Shown here piece after piece: positions 11,179 through 23,445 of a stretch of DNA of 64,000 nt; the stretch's first letter is position 1; each line of letters opens with the position of its first letter. The position numbers and the translations under genes are program-made. Origin of the DNA: Cyanoderma ruficeps (lineage: Eukaryota > Chordata > Aves > Passeriformes > Timaliidae); contig VZDJ01000174.1 of the NCBI GenBank assembly GCA_008694505.1, positions 13,268,118 through 13,332,117 of the forward strand. The letters run 5' to 3'. The notes below the pieces were generated by a model that was not told the origin of the DNA, searched no databases, and was given only the letters and a program-made list of their open reading frames with translations.

Positions 11179-11866
11179 TTGGAGCTTCTGTGACTGCAGC
11201 ATTTGGGAGTGACAGTCTCCCTCCCAAAAGCTGTTATTCCTTGGAAAGCTGCTGAGTTTTCCCTGAGCTGGGAGCCCAGACTGGCCCAGGCAGCACACGA
11301 CACTGGTGGTGTGGAGGGAGCAGCAGCAGGGAGGTCGAGCCCCTTGCTGAGATAAGGCACAGCAGGTGCCCCTTGCAGGGACATTTCAGCCCTTCCGCAG
11401 GGGCTGTTTGGATGCTGGTGTTTGTTTGTTTAGAGGGGTTATGTTTGACTTTGTTTGGGTTGTAATTCAATCTGTTAAAGCAGGCAGAAAAGTGCAAATT
11501 GCCAGGACCATCTGCTGGGAGCAGTCAGCAAAACGCGCCATCAATGATTGATCTCCTCCACTTCCCTGTGCTGAAAGATGTCCATGGATCTGACAGCCCC
11601 CGGGGAATTCTGTGCTTGGGGCACCATGCTTTGAGGCACAAAAGGAAGAGATGTCAGTTCACCCTGCTCTGCTTGGAGCTGTACTTCACCTGAGAAATTT
11701 GTAATTCGCTTATGGAGATTTTGGTTCCCCAGTCCCAAAGCAGGGACAAGGGTGTGACCTGCCTGCTGTGCTGAGTGCTGCCCACCCTGTGAGGGGACCC
11801 CCTGAGCTCCCCTGCCTTCCCACAGGGGCATGGGAATGAAGATCAGCCAGGCTGATCCTGCCAATC
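11179..11866. other. Unique non-coding sequence
   Basis: No repeat or gene recognised between the LTR and the next CR1. Short open frames on both strands have no recognisable features. Confidence 0.4.
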
Positions 11867-12140
11867 TCATAGAATCATGGAATCATTAAGGTTGGAAAAG
11901 ACCTCCAAGATCAAGTCCAACCTTTGACCATGGCCACTCAACCATACCATGAAGTGCCACATCTATTCCTTTTATAAATACCTGCAGGGATGGTGACTCC
12001 ACCTCTGTCCTGGGCAGCCTATGCCAGTGCCTGGCCACTCTTTCAGGGAAGAAATATTCTCTAATACCCAACTTGAACATTCCCTCACACAATTTGAGGC
12101 CATTTTTCCTTGTCCCGTCACTTGTTGCCTGGGAGAATAA
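11867..12140 (-). mobile_element. CR1 LINE 3' fragment, different subfamily
   Basis: Starts with 'tcatagaatcatggaatc' and 'ttaaggttggaaaagacctcc', the classic CR1 terminus read backwards. The minus-strand translation includes Phe-Phe-Pro-Glu-Arg-Val-Ala-Arg-His-Trp-His-Arg-Leu-Pro-Arg, the ORF2 C-terminal motif. The sequence differs from the 'ccactgtcccaggctgctcc' subfamily and represents another CR1 lineage. Confidence 0.9.
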
Positions 12141-14126
12141 CTGTTGATGCTATTCTGCAGCAACATCCTCATCTGGAATGGCCTTTCCCACCATCACAAA
12201 CTCCTCCTGATGGAGCTGAGCTCACCATAGACTGGTCAGGAGAGATGAACAGGGAGCTTCCCATGGCCTCTACAGCCCACAACAAACACTCCTCCAGCAG
12301 ACACTCTGCTGCTCCATGACAGGTTGGAGAGTGCCTGCAGAGCCCCCAGCCCAGCACTCCTGAACCCTCACCCTCCCAGCAGGGGGACAGCAGCATGTGG
12401 AGCTGCTGCTCCATATCCCAATTAACCCGTGCACCAAGTGCTTGTCTGTGCCTGCTCCGTGGGGAGGGTGGGTGAGTGGTTTTCTGCGAGCAGCAGGGCA
12501 CTAACAAGGGGCTCAGCAGGTGTCAGCTCTTGGAGCTGCTGCACAGATCCGAGAGGCCTCCACCTCCCCCTCCTCCTGCAGCACCCGGCTGAATGCAGAG
12601 CAGGACAGCCCTGCACTCTGCCAAATCGATTGGTGCTCCTTCCCCCTCTTCTTCCTCCCTTCCCCCAGCACATATTTCCCTTGAAAAAAAAAATTACATT
12701 TTTTGCCATGTGTTGGGATGGGGGGGGGGGGGAAGGGGGGGAATTACAGTGCAATTACACATTTTTATAGTGTACCTTTCACAGCTTATCGCAGAGCTGT
12801 GCACATAAAAAAATGAGTTGCATAAATTTTAAAGACATGTAATACATACACAGTTAAAATCCTGCCGCAACAGCAATAGAAAACAGGTGTGTGCTTAAAG
12901 GGAGATTTAAACCAGGGACGTGAGCTGCACACAGGAGCCGAGGGGGGAAGCAGCCAGGGAGAAGCTGCAGCCAGCACGGATTTCTGGGATGGAGAGAGGG
13001 GCTCTAAATCTCAGCAACAGAACAGGCACCAAAGGGAGAGCCCAAGGATGAGGGTAAATACCTGGGAACTTGCATCCTCACAGGAATGCAGAGACTGGGT
13101 CACCAGGGACAGCTGCACAGGGAAAGGTTCGGAGCTCAGAGCATTTCCTGCTGAAGCTTTCCCTACAGTTTAACCAGTGTCCTTGTGCACTTCCAAGAGC
13201 TCCAACACAGACATGAGGGTGCTTTCAGCCCAACCTGCAGAGTTTGGTGCAGGCTCCAGAGGAGGAAACAGCCTGAGCTGGGCCAAGAACTCCTTTAGTA
13301 AACCCACAAAGGAACAGAGTGACCCGGTGAGATTCCATGACGTGAGCTGGAACACAGATCACACATGAACACAAGGACAGCCATGGCTTTTCTCATCTGT
13401 ATCAAGGAGCAAAGGAAGTTGTATGTACAGAGCCTCACACATCCTTTTCCCATGTTATGCAATTTGATTAGGAGTCATCCAGGTGCTCAACTGCTGTGTC
13501 AATCATGCCAGCTTGATTCTAACTCAATTTTCCTTTGTCTTTGACCCATGGAGTAATAGGGTGAACCTTGTCACTGAACTTTGTTAAACCAAACTTTTAC
13601 AAATTCATATTAAAGCCACTTTTGTTAATACCTTGGATGGTGATTCTGTGAGTGACAGTAAATCACTTATTTCTGACATATTTGTCTTATTGGCAGGCTC
13701 TTCAATCAGGATACACAACAAATTGATGTGGAGAGCAGGACCCAGAATCAGCATTTGCAACCACTGCTACAAGGCTCTGCCTTGGTGTGGTGGAGGCTGG
13801 GAGGCTTTGCAGGACCACAGATGGACCAGTATCTGAACTGGTGTCCCAGCAAAGCAGCCAGGGGGTTGTTGGGACCTTGGAAGAAGTAGCTGCTGGGACT
13901 GTCTACCTGCCCTGGCAGCAACTTCCTGGGGCTGACAGTGGACAGAGGAGTTGGCCTTGGTGTCCATCCAGGAGGGAACATGGTCCAGTGGGATGTGCAG
14001 GCACCCAGAGCCAATCCAACCCCCTTGGATGGAGCTGTGACAGCCCTCTGGCAGCCCAGGTGTTTGTCATGAGCAGAAGGCACATTAGTGCCACCTGGGG
14101 CAAGTCCTGCTCAGCCCAGGCTGCAG
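12141..14126. other. Unique sequence with a G-rich run
   Basis: No gene recognised. A poly-G tract lies at 12718-12741. 13,380-13,640 is AT-rich with balanced composition and could be a conserved non-coding block, untestable here. The remainder is unremarkable. Confidence 0.4.
12718..12741 (+). repeat. Poly-G tract
   Basis: A long G run followed by 'aa' and seven more G. Possible G-quadruplex; no promoter or gene is evident beside it. Confidence 0.9.
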
Positions 14127-15208
14127 TGTTCCCTTATGGTTTTTTGGTAGCGGGGGAGTGCCACAGAAGTGGCTTCTGTGAGAAGCTTCTGGAAGCTTCT
14201 TCCACCATGTCCAACAGAGCCAGTCTCTGATGGATCTGAAGATGGACATGCTGCTGGCCCAATTAGAGAGGCTGGTAATGCCTCTGTGATGGTGTATTTA
14301 AAAAGAAAATCAAAACAGTGCATGGGGAGTTTTTTCCCAGGGGTGGTGAGGCACCACCACCACGGCCATCCCAGCACAGCCTGTGGCACCTCGGTGCAGC
14401 CCGCGGCGAGCCCTGCCTGCCTGGCCACCCCCAGCCAGCTGTGCTGAGACCAAAAAGGGCAGGGCAGGGACGGCAGCTTCTCCTTCCCAGTGCCCTGCCT
14501 GAACAGAGGCGGGAAACAGCGCCAGTGCCACAGCAGCCACCACTGCCCGTGTGCTGGTGGGGCCACCTGGCCGACGGCAAAAACATGACAAGCAATTCCC
14601 CGGCACAGGAACCTAAATGAAATCGACCTCTCAGTGCTGTAGGATCTTGCAAGGCTCTTGAATTGGTGGAACTTGTTGGCAATGGTGCTGGAGCAGGTAG
14701 ATACTGGAGAAAGCGGTGATCCAGTGGAGACCCAAATGGAGAGAGAGGGCCCCTGTTCCCAGAGAGAGAGAAGGAGGACCCTTGCTTCCAAACCAGAGCA
14801 GCCCGTCCTTAGAGGACTGCACCCCGTGGGCCAGTGACCCCATGGACCAGTGACACCACAGCAGTTTTGGGGAGTCTGTTTGCCCGTGGGAGGGACCCCA
14901 TGGCATAGCAGGGGAAAGACTCCTCTCCCTGAGAGAACAGAAGGTCTCGAGTGATGAACTGACCACAACCCCCATGCCGTCTCCCTGTGCTGTTGGTGGG
15001 AAGGAGGGAGGGGCTGGGGGGCAATATGGTGTTTTAGAGGCTTATTTTATTTCCTGTTATCCTCCTCTGACTCTGTTAATAATAAATTTACTTTTTGAAC
15101 CTGTTTTGCCCATAGAGTATTTTTTCCCTGTCCTCATCTCAACTCATGAACCTATTGTTAATTTTTTTCCCTCTTCTCTGCCCAACTATAATGAAGAAAG
15201 GTGATCTC
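14127..15208 (+). mobile_element. ERVL-like LTR, copy A
   Basis: Begins at about 'tgttcccttatgg' and 'ttttttggtagcggggga', which I recognise as the U3 start of a common passerine ERVL-type LTR. It has a TATA-like 'tatttaaaa' at 14295-14303, tandem-looking 'ggactgcaccccgtgg' segments and AATAAA at 15081-15086, so it reads on the plus strand. The 3' end is missing: homology to copy B (52758-53462) stops near 15208, before the 'ggtgcctggca...ccaccaca' terminus. Relative to copy B it lacks about 90 bases around 14895, consistent with deletion between short 'gggagg' repeats. The 285-codon minus-strand frame here is an LTR shadow. Confidence 0.8.
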
Positions 15209-15276
15209 AAATGGGGAAAATTTCATTTTACACCTAAACTGAGAGGCAAAATCAAAAGATTTCTCATTCCCCTTTA

Positions 15277-15335
15277 ATCATGGAATCATTAAAGCTGGAA
15301 AAGACCTCCAGGATCATCAAGTCCAACTGAGACCA
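15277..15335 (-). mobile_element. Short CR1 3' tip
   Basis: 'aatcatggaatcattaaagc' followed by 'tggaaaagacctccaggatc' and 'atcaagtccaac' is the last 55-60 bases of a CR1 read backwards. Extremely 5'-truncated insertion or fragment. Confidence 0.8.
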
Positions 15336-17688
15336 TCCCAGAAGACAGTTATGGACAGACTGAAGGGAAAAGCTGAATTTGTCCATATGTAAGCATGATC
15401 CCACCCCAGGGCTTTCCCCATTCACATCTCCATCCTTTCCTGCTATGCCTCAGACCCACACCCGTGGTTCACAGGAACCCTTCCCCATGGCAGAAGAAGT
15501 GAAAACTGATCCATCTTCTGCTCTCATCCAGGTAGAGATGGTAACACAAAGACAGCCAGAGGCACCTCTGGGGCAGAGCCACCACTGTCACCCCAGCTCA
15601 GTCTGTGACCCCAATGCAGCAGCAGCTGAAGGAGGCTGCGAGGACTGGCCCATCCAGGAGCCATCCCCTACCTTAAAATGAAAACTTTCCCAGCCCTGCC
15701 CTCCACATCTTCACACTCAGCTGCTCCACACGCCTGCATTTCCAGCTGTCCCTGTCTCAGAGGGCGTCACCCCAGCTGAGCCAGGACCCCAGCACAGCCC
15801 CAGCAGCATATGGGGATCCCCCAGGGGAAGGACTGTCCAGAACACTCTGCACACCCCCAAAGTGCTGTTTGAGAATCACTCCAAAAAGAAGAAGGGGCCT
15901 GTGGAAAGTTCTTGAGAGTAAAAACTGGGAAAAATAGCAAAAACCTTAAAACCAGGCAGTTTCCCAATAGGAATTCCAGAGGGTGTTCTTCAAAAAGCTG
16001 CCTCTGATGCAAGGGAGACTCAGATCTAAGATCTCACATATTTTAAAACGTTTCTCTCCAGCACAGCTGTCCTGGTGAGCCTGCATGATGAGTCCCACCC
16101 TGGACCCAAGACACACCATGAGGATTTTTTTAATCATTATCATTAATTTGTTAAAACTATTATGACACATTCTGGTTCCTAGCCAGCACTTTTCTAATGA
16201 AGGATGTTTTGGCAGGAAGTTCTTGACTGGCTTATATACCTTGGGAATTCCAGGCACTAAGAAAGCCATTAAAATGGATGTGAGCAGTCATGAGGACACT
16301 TGGCACTTGTCACAACTTCTGCAGGATGGCCCAGTGCACCCCACGTCCCGGGGTACCCCCGAGCCTCAAGCTGTGCTGGCAGACCCCCAACCCTCCTCTT
16401 TGCAGAGTGCTCCTTGCCAAGCCGGAGCTGTCTGTGCCCCCCAGGACTGGCCCCCAGGAGGATTGAGCTGGATGGAGTGGGGGATGAGCCACCTCAGTGC
16501 CCACCTGATAGAGAAGATGCTGGGTTGGAGCATAGAAGGGGATTCCTGCACCACTAACCTGCATCAAGAATAACAGCAGTTGTTTGCAAACCAAGGAAAC
16601 TCAGTGAGTGTTCAGCAGTGGGACCTCCCTGTGCCTTGCAGGTGGTCCCAGCCCTGCATGGGGCTCCTCTACAGGACACCCAACCCCACCCAGCCTTTAA
16701 TTTCTTTTTACTGCTTATTCCCAGGCTTTGTGGGGTTGCAAGCTCTCTGGAAGCCTTGCTCTTCATCCCTGCCCCCATCTCTGAAGCTCTGCTCCCCAAA
16801 GTCTCCACCTTTGCCTACATGGAGTAGCTACCACGGTCAAAAATTCCCTTTTTGGTGGTGCCCCAGCCAGGGCTTGTGACAGGCAATGCAGAAACAAACC
16901 AGCAAACAGGCACAGCAGGCACCATCCATCACTGGAGGATTTGCTTCACTCTCAAGAGCTAAGGAAGGAAAATTTATCTCCTGCATTTTGAAGTGGGGGT
17001 TTCAGTCAATGCTACGCAAGTTTCAGCGAGAACCTCTCAAGAGAAATCAATCTCTGCCCCTTTCTGCGAGCCAGATGGGTCACAAACCGACTTTATCTCA
17101 GCCCTCCCACCTCCCACGTCTCTTGAGTCATCTCCCCACCACCCCCTTCTCAGCCCTACCATGCCAGCACCACAAATGGTCTCCTCCTGACTCGCTCCCT
17201 GTCCCTCCTCAGCTGCTGCAGTGACCCAGCTCCCCTCCCTTTCCCTCCTCTCACTGTCCAGGGCTGCTGGCAGGCCTTCATGGTTCCCCCAGGGCTCCAC
17301 ACCTGCTCCCTTTGCCCTCTTCCAGCCATTTGTCCAGGACATTTCTCACATCCAGGCAATGCTCACTGGCACTTGTCACCTCTTGTCTTGGTGACAAGGC
17401 CCATCAGTGCCAGGGCTGTCCCCAGGGCGTGTGTGGGGGTTCCAGGGAGCAGGGCAGGCAGCCCTGTCCATGTCGCCTCCTGGGACAGGACAAACCCTGG
17501 ACAAACACTCAGGACACGGTGTATGTCTGCTGGGATACCCCTCAGCCCTCCCACCACACCCTGAACAGGCTTTGCTGGGGCTTGCCCTGAGGACAGGACA
17601 TGTTCCAAAGGCCTCACCTGGGCCATGGCTGCCCAGAGATGTCCCTACACCCCTCTGCTCGCTCCGTGTTGTCACAGCACAGCTGCTC
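15336..17688. other. Unique non-coding sequence
   Basis: More than 2.3 kb without a recognised repeat. C-rich patches at 15,400-15,800 and 17,050-17,300. The many overlapping open frames (up to 125 codons) show no recognisable domain, and no consistent donor/acceptor pairs are evident. Nothing can be named. Confidence 0.45.
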
Positions 17689-18022
17689 TGTAGCTGGACA
17701 GATGAACTTGGCCATAATAAGAAACCCAATTTGGCCAGCCTAATTCAATATAGAAAAGAAAAGAAATCCCTGGGTGAGCAATGATAGGATGGGTTTGAAT
17801 CCAGAGAGGGCACCCCAGCCAATCCCACTCAATCCGGAATGCAGACACATCACTGGCCAGGGAGCTGGGCTGTGCTGAGACCCTGACCCATCAGTTATCC
17901 GAGCCCGGGAATTTTGAATGCCCTATAAAAGGAGGTGGCCATAATAAATCTTTGCTGTTTGTTGGATGATCTTGGTGAGTCCAGTCATGGATCTGTCTCC
18001 AACCTAGGACTATAATACTGTG
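17689..18022 (+). mobile_element. Alpharetrovirus-like LTR
   Basis: A probable LTR starting 'tgtagctggacagatgaac' with 'ggccataataagaaaccc', a strong TATA box 'tataaaa' at 17924-17930 and AATAAA at 17943-17948. The poly(A) signal sits only 13 bases after the TATA box, hence just upstream of the expected start site, as in avian alpharetrovirus LTRs where R is very short. The 3' boundary is approximate, no primer-binding site follows and no target duplication could be confirmed, so this is probably a solo or truncated LTR. Confidence 0.6.
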
Positions 18023-20205
18023 TCCCTGGAGCAGGTGGACATACAGCTCTCTGGGGATGCTGTGCTGATTTTCTTTGCAAACCAAGCAGGACAATGTCCT
18101 GGGGGTCTGGAGCTGGGACTGAGGGAAGCTTTGAGGAAACCCCAAACACTGCAGGAGTTAAACTGCAATCGGCTTCACTCCAAAACACTTCTCTTAGAAC
18201 AGCTAAACGCACTCTGACAGAGCTGTTGGGGATCCAGTTGCTTTTAAAGATCATTTCAATCTCACATTTGTCTGGTTTACTGCAGACTCAGCCTGGCCAC
18301 TATGGCAAGAGAAGAGGGGAATTTTTCAGCACTTGGTGGCTAGCAGGACAAAAAAGTCTCTGCCCATTCTGTACTTTGTGGAGGTAGAGCATGAAAGGAG
18401 GCACCACCACCCTGCAGCTCTGCTGGGAATTTATCAACACTTCTGTTTTTTAAAGCTCATTTCAACCCATTTCCTTGATTGTTTTAATCCAGTAATTGTT
18501 TTATTCCTAAATGCCACTCACACCTCTGAATGCTCTCCAAGTCTCTCTGTACCGTGCACACATTCCTGAGGTCCCCGAGCCCAGCCTGGCCTCACAGTGC
18601 TCCCTGTTGGTGTCCTGGACCAAAAGCAAAGTTCTGGGGAGGTCTGGCAGCATCTCTGATGCTCAGTGGTCCCTCAGCAGCACAAAGCCACAGCTTAGGC
18701 AGCTCCCAGGGGTGAACAGCAGGACCCTGTATTAAAATACAGGGTATGGGAGAGCAATTCTGCCCCAGCTCGGGTGGGACTGGATGCTGCTGCCATGTGC
18801 CCAAGGAACTCCCCCGGAGAAGCACTGATTCACCCAGCCCTCCTCTGCCGTGCTCACAGCCTGCCTTGGATTCCAACCCGCGAGGAGCGCGGGGGCAGGC
18901 AGGGCCCACACTGCACATGGGAGGTGCTGCACAGCCGTGTCCAACTGTTTGCTTTGCTGGCGGTTTTCTGGGATCTCAGAACGCCGTAGTTCCCCGGCAA
19001 TCCCATGGCAGTGGCAGCTCCCCTTGGCAGGGTCTGTCCCAGGGGCAGGCAGGGCTGAGGGAGCTGCGCTCCCATGGGCACAGCTGGCATTGGGAGTGGG
19101 CTGTGACAGAGGGCACGTTTGTCACCTTGTCACTGTGCCAGGAGCGTGGGACTCCGAGGAGGCTCTGCCGTGGGTGAGTTTCACCTGATGGTGCCACCTC
19201 ACTGCCTTGCAAAATTCCTGCTGTCTCCTTCACCCACCAGCAATGCTCTTGGCATCGTCAGTCCTTCAGTTATACAATGTTTAAAAAGATGAAAAACAGC
19301 CACAGAACACAAAAAGAGTGATGTAACCACAGAACCCCACTAGTCACAAATCCCAGGAGCTGTGGGTGCAGCCAGTGCTGCCCCAGGGCAGCCCCACTAA
19401 AGCAGGGACCACACCAGGGTGTACCAGCTCTGCACACCCAGCACCCAGCCTGCAGCCCCACCTGCAGGAACAGCACTCTGTGGAGTCAGGTATCACGGAG
19501 ACTCTTGACCAACCCACAGAGAGTGCAAGTCTGCCAAGGTGTGCAGGCTGTGGAGAGGGAGCTCCTGACCTCCTCCTGGGAAGCTCCCTGGGAAGATTCC
19601 CTCAGCATTGTGTGAGTCAATGGCTCAAGAGCCAGGGGTGTTCTCAGGGTCCTGGGGGCTCTCTGCAGCAAATGGTTAATTCTGAATAACCTCCCACACT
19701 TGTGGAGATGGTTTCCATCCCTTATTTAGCACTCCCTGTCTGAAGCAGATATCTGACAGCTGCAGCTGGCCACTTCCAAAATAAGATCCTGGCAATGTGG
19801 GGGAAAGAGGGAAAGCTTGAAAAGCCAATTTTTGCTCCCGTTTTTTATTCTGAGGATCAGTGTTTAGGTTGTCCCAGCTTCCCATACTCATTTTGTCCAG
19901 CTTCTTTTTGGGCTATATTTTGGTCCTAAATTTTCCACCTTGACGGTCCAATCATGAGAAGAAGCATGGCTGGGAATACCAGTGCAGAGTCCAAGCAGCA
20001 GGAGTGCATCCCTGTTGCAGGTCATTAGGGAGCAGTGCTGCTCTGGACTGATGTCCAGCATCTCACACACATTGATGTTCTCCATGTGATTCCCAGATCG
20101 GTATCTTCATAAGCAGGGTGCTACAAATTGTCACTATCGGGTTATTTTAAAGCATGCTAAGATACCAGGGGGGTTGGGAACAATCCTCTGCTGGGATCAG
20201 TCTCT
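18023..20205. other. Unique non-coding sequence
   Basis: No repeat or gene recognised over 2.2 kb. Moderately G+C-rich at 18,750-19,150. Open frames up to 143 codons overlap and are unsupported. Confidence 0.45.
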
Positions 20206-20463
20206 TCTGACATGTTTCAAGTGAAAGGATGAGAGGAAATGGCCTTAAGATGAACCAAGGGTGGTTCAGATTTGATATAGGGAATTGGAATAAGTCACTC
20301 AGGGAGGTGGTGGAGTCACCATCTTTGTAAGTGTTCAAGAGGTGTCTGTCTGAATGTGGCTCCTGGGAATGTGGTTTGGGAGTCATTATGGTAGTTCTGG
20401 GCTGATGCTTGGACTTGGTGATATTGAAATTCTCTTCCAGCTCTGGTGACCCTGTGATTCTGT
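20206..20463 (+). mobile_element. CR1 LINE 3' fragment, older subfamily
   Basis: 'ggatgagaggaaatggcc' (Met-Arg-Gly-Asn-Gly) followed by 'agggaggtggtggagtcacc' (Arg-Glu-Val-Val-Glu-Ser-Pro) and the terminal 'ctggtgaccctgtgattctgtga'-type tail reproduces the CR1 ORF2 C-terminus and 3' terminus on the plus strand. It has more substitutions than the young copies. Confidence 0.85.
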
Positions 20464-21059
20464 GACATCCCAGAAGCTGGTTGGGGAGCACACACCACCA
20501 ACACTGGACATGGTTTTGCTGGATGCTTTGAGAGCTGTCCTGTGGGGCTGCAGTGCCACCCCTGCAGTGCTGCCATCCCAGAGGGCAGGCCCAGCCTGGT
20601 CAGGGTCCAGCCTGAGTCAGGGCCCAGCTCTGACATGTCACTGCAGCCTCCATGTGACACCAACCACCTGCCTACCCTTGGCCTAGGAACATGCCTGGTC
20701 CCTCAGGAGGATGCTCTTGCCAGATGCTGCCCTGTGACACTTTGGTGACCATGGTGTGCTGGTTCTGAAGCCCTTCCTCTGCTGTTTCCATTCTCTATTA
20801 GCAGCATTTAACTAATTCCAGCATTATCAAACCAGTCTGTCAGCAAACAAGGCCAACACAGGGCCTGTGCTCCTCTCCTGGGCAAACAGCCTGGCCAAAC
20901 ATTTCTTAGTGTTGATTTATTCTTCCTTCGAATATATCAATGCTTTGGAACGCTCCGTATTTCTTTTCCCTGTGCCTGTAGCTGGCCCTGGCCATGGACC
21001 AGTCCTGCAAGATCCCTCAGCAGCCTCCCTGTGCCCAAAGGGGTGCAGGAGCTGGAGAC
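20464..21059. other. Unique non-coding sequence
   Basis: Sequence between two plus-strand CR1s. No gene or other repeat recognised. Confidence 0.4.
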
Positions 21060-21405
21060 AGCAGCAACATTTCAGCTCCTAAAGAGGGCTCAGGAGAAGG
21101 CTGCAAAGGGACTTTCACAGCGCCATGTAGTGATTGGATAAGGGGAGAATGGCTTTAAGCTGAAGGAGGGTAGATTTGGATTAGATATTCGGAAGGAATT
21201 GTTCCCTGGGAGGGTGGGCAGCCCTGGCACAGGGTGCCCAGAGCAGCTGTGGCTGACCCTGGATCCCTGGCAGTGTCCAAGGCCAGGCTGGACACTGGGG
21301 CTTGGAGCAGCCTGGGACAGTGGGAGGTGTCCCTGCCCATGGCAGGGGGTGGCACTGGATGGGTTTTGAGTTCCCTTCCAACACAAACTACCTTAGGACT
21401 CTGTC
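21060..21405 (+). mobile_element. CR1 LINE 3' fragment, young subfamily
   Basis: Contains 'agtgattggataagggga', 'tttggattagatattcgg', 'aattgttccctgggagggt', 'cctggcacagggtgcccag' and the terminal 'actctgtcatttc'. Nearly identical in its core to the minus-strand copy at 23066, with which it is an inverted pair separated by about 1.7 kb. Confidence 0.88.
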
Positions 21406-22637
21406 ATTTCAAGACCCCAGCCCTGCCTCTGCCATGCAATGCAGCATATCCTGCAGGAAATACACAAAACCAAGGGACCATTCCTCTCCCAGGACCCAGA
21501 GATGAGCTATTCTCATGGGATGCACATACATGTCACCAAAGCCTGAGGCTGAGCTCTCTGCTCAGGCTCCTGGGCCAGCTGGTGCGTATAGAAGCAGCTG
21601 GGTTTGCTCCAGGCCCACGTCCCCAGGCCCACTGCTTGGGCTTCCAGGGATCTGGACACCTGCTCAGGTGAAGATGTCTTGATGGCCAGAACTACATTTG
21701 AACAACTGATCCCACCCAATGCTTTGGTTATGATTCAAGGGCTCAGATACCTTCCTGAAAGACACCCTGACTCACTGGAGATCTGAGCACCAAGATCTTG
21801 TTGCCCCCTTGACTAAACTTCTGTTACACCCCTGGGAGAGCTGTTGTTCCCAAACTGGTGTCCTGCACCCTGTCAAGCTCTAGAAGGACCTGGCTCTCCC
21901 ACAGCCTTGCACACACATGCACATGTCTATTTTACAATCAAGAACTTGCCAGTGTTTCAGCTCTCTGAGCAGCTTCTGGACCCTGCTGGGGAGGGAGAGA
22001 CCCTGCAGCCCATGTATGAAATCTTTCACTTACTGCTTGGGAAGAAACAGAAACCTCACCCTTTGTCTCCTTTAACCTAATTAAATGAGTTCCAAATGTG
22101 CTGCTGCCTTCTCAGCAGGCTCCATCTTTTTATCTGCAGCTGTGAAGGCAAGTTTTGCTTCTCCTCTGATGAGCAGATAAGCTCTACACTTACCCCAATC
22201 TCTGGCCCTTGCTGTAGGATTGGTTCCTAAGCTGAAAACATTCCTGAGCTGAGAATCATTTCCTATTGCATGGATGAAGCACAGAGCCTCAGAGCCTTTC
22301 CTGTGCTGTGCCTTTTTGCTGGAGCAATCCTTGATTTGCTGCCCAGAGCACACAATGTGTCTGCAGCTCTCCAGCACCTGCAGCTGCGTGTCACAGATCC
22401 AGCAATTTCCTGGGCCTGCTCGGGGGTCAGCCCACCTCAGCCATCACCCCTGCTCAGCTTTGCTCTGCCCACCCTGCAGAAACAAATCCCTTAATAACTC
22501 ACTTAAACTCTCTACAAAATTATAGTGATTTTCTAATTCAGCTCTTTCGTTTTGTTTTGATAAATCTTTGACACTGAAAACAGTCTTTCACAGATAGGGA
22601 AAGAGACTTTGCATTTTGGCAAATGGTTTGTTGAAGC
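21406..22637. other. Unique non-coding sequence
   Basis: No gene or repeat recognised. Slightly AT-rich near 22,490-22,620. Confidence 0.4.
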
Positions 22638-23010
22638 ACAGAATCACAGAACCATCGAGATTGGAAGAGACCTTCAAAATCATCTCATCCAACCATCACC
22701 CAAGCACCACCATGAACACCCCTAGCCCGCATCCCCAGGTGCCACATCCAGACACCTCTTGAACACTTCCAGAAATGGTGATTTCACCACCACTTCAGGC
22801 AACTTATTCCAATACCTGACCGCTCTGTCAGGGAAAAAAAATGTTCTCTGTAATCTAATCTGAACCTCCCCTGCTGCAACTTAAGGCCACCTCTTCTCAC
22901 CCTTTCACTTGGAACATGGCAGAAGAGCTCCAGCTTACTACAAACACCTTTCAGGGAGTTGCAGAGAGCACTGAGGTCCTCCCTGAATCTCCTTGTCTCC
23001 AGAGAAAGTT
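22638..23010 (-). mobile_element. CR1 LINE 3' fragment, divergent subfamily
   Basis: Begins 'agaatcacagaaccatc' and 'gagattggaagagaccttc', then 'cacatccagacacctcttga' and 'aggcaacttattccaatacc', the reverse of the CR1 ORF2 C-terminal and 3' region in another subfamily. It lies 55 bases from the next CR1 in the same orientation. Confidence 0.88.
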
Positions 23011-23065
23011 GAATACAAGTTATGACACTGCGCAGTGAGCATCAGGGTGTTTTTTGTGACACTCA

Positions 23066-23445
23066 TAAAATGGAATCCCAGACTGGTTTGGGTTGGCAGG
23101 GACCTGAAAACTCATCTCATTCTACCCCCTGCCATGGGCAGGGACACCTCCCACTGTCCCAGGCTGCTGCTCCAAGCCCCAGTGTCCAACCTGGCCTTGG
23201 ACACTGCCAGGGATCCAGGGGCAGCCACAGCTACTCTGGGCACCCTGTGCCAGGGCCTGCCCACCCTCCCAGGGAACAATTCCTTCCCAATATCCCATCC
23301 AGCCCTGCCTTCTGGCAGTGGGAAGCCATTCCCTGTGTCTTGTCTGTTCAATAAAGTCTCCATCTTCCTTGTAGGCTCCTTTCAGGTACTGGAAGGCTTC
23401 AATTAGCTCCTCCAAAGCTTCTCTTTTCCACCACACGGCTTCAAT
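23066..23445 (-). mobile_element. CR1 LINE 3' fragment, young subfamily
   Basis: Starts 'ataaaatggaatcccagac' and 'tggtttgggttgg', then the young-copy block including 'ccactgtcccaggctgctgc' and 'tgccagggatccaggggc', continuing to 'ggtactggaaggcttcaatt' (Lys-Gly... of ORF2). Heavily 5'-truncated. Tandem neighbour of the copy at 22638. Confidence 0.9.

Noticed and set aside
14111..14968. 285-codon minus-strand open frame, the longest in the window
   Set aside because: It lies antisense within the ERVL-like LTR copy A, has no domain, and copy B is interrupted differently. Best explained as an LTR shadow.
17780..17800. 'gggtttgaatcc', similar to a tRNA B-box
   Set aside because: It lies in the U3 of the alpharetrovirus-like LTR, with no A-box at the right distance and no cloverleaf.
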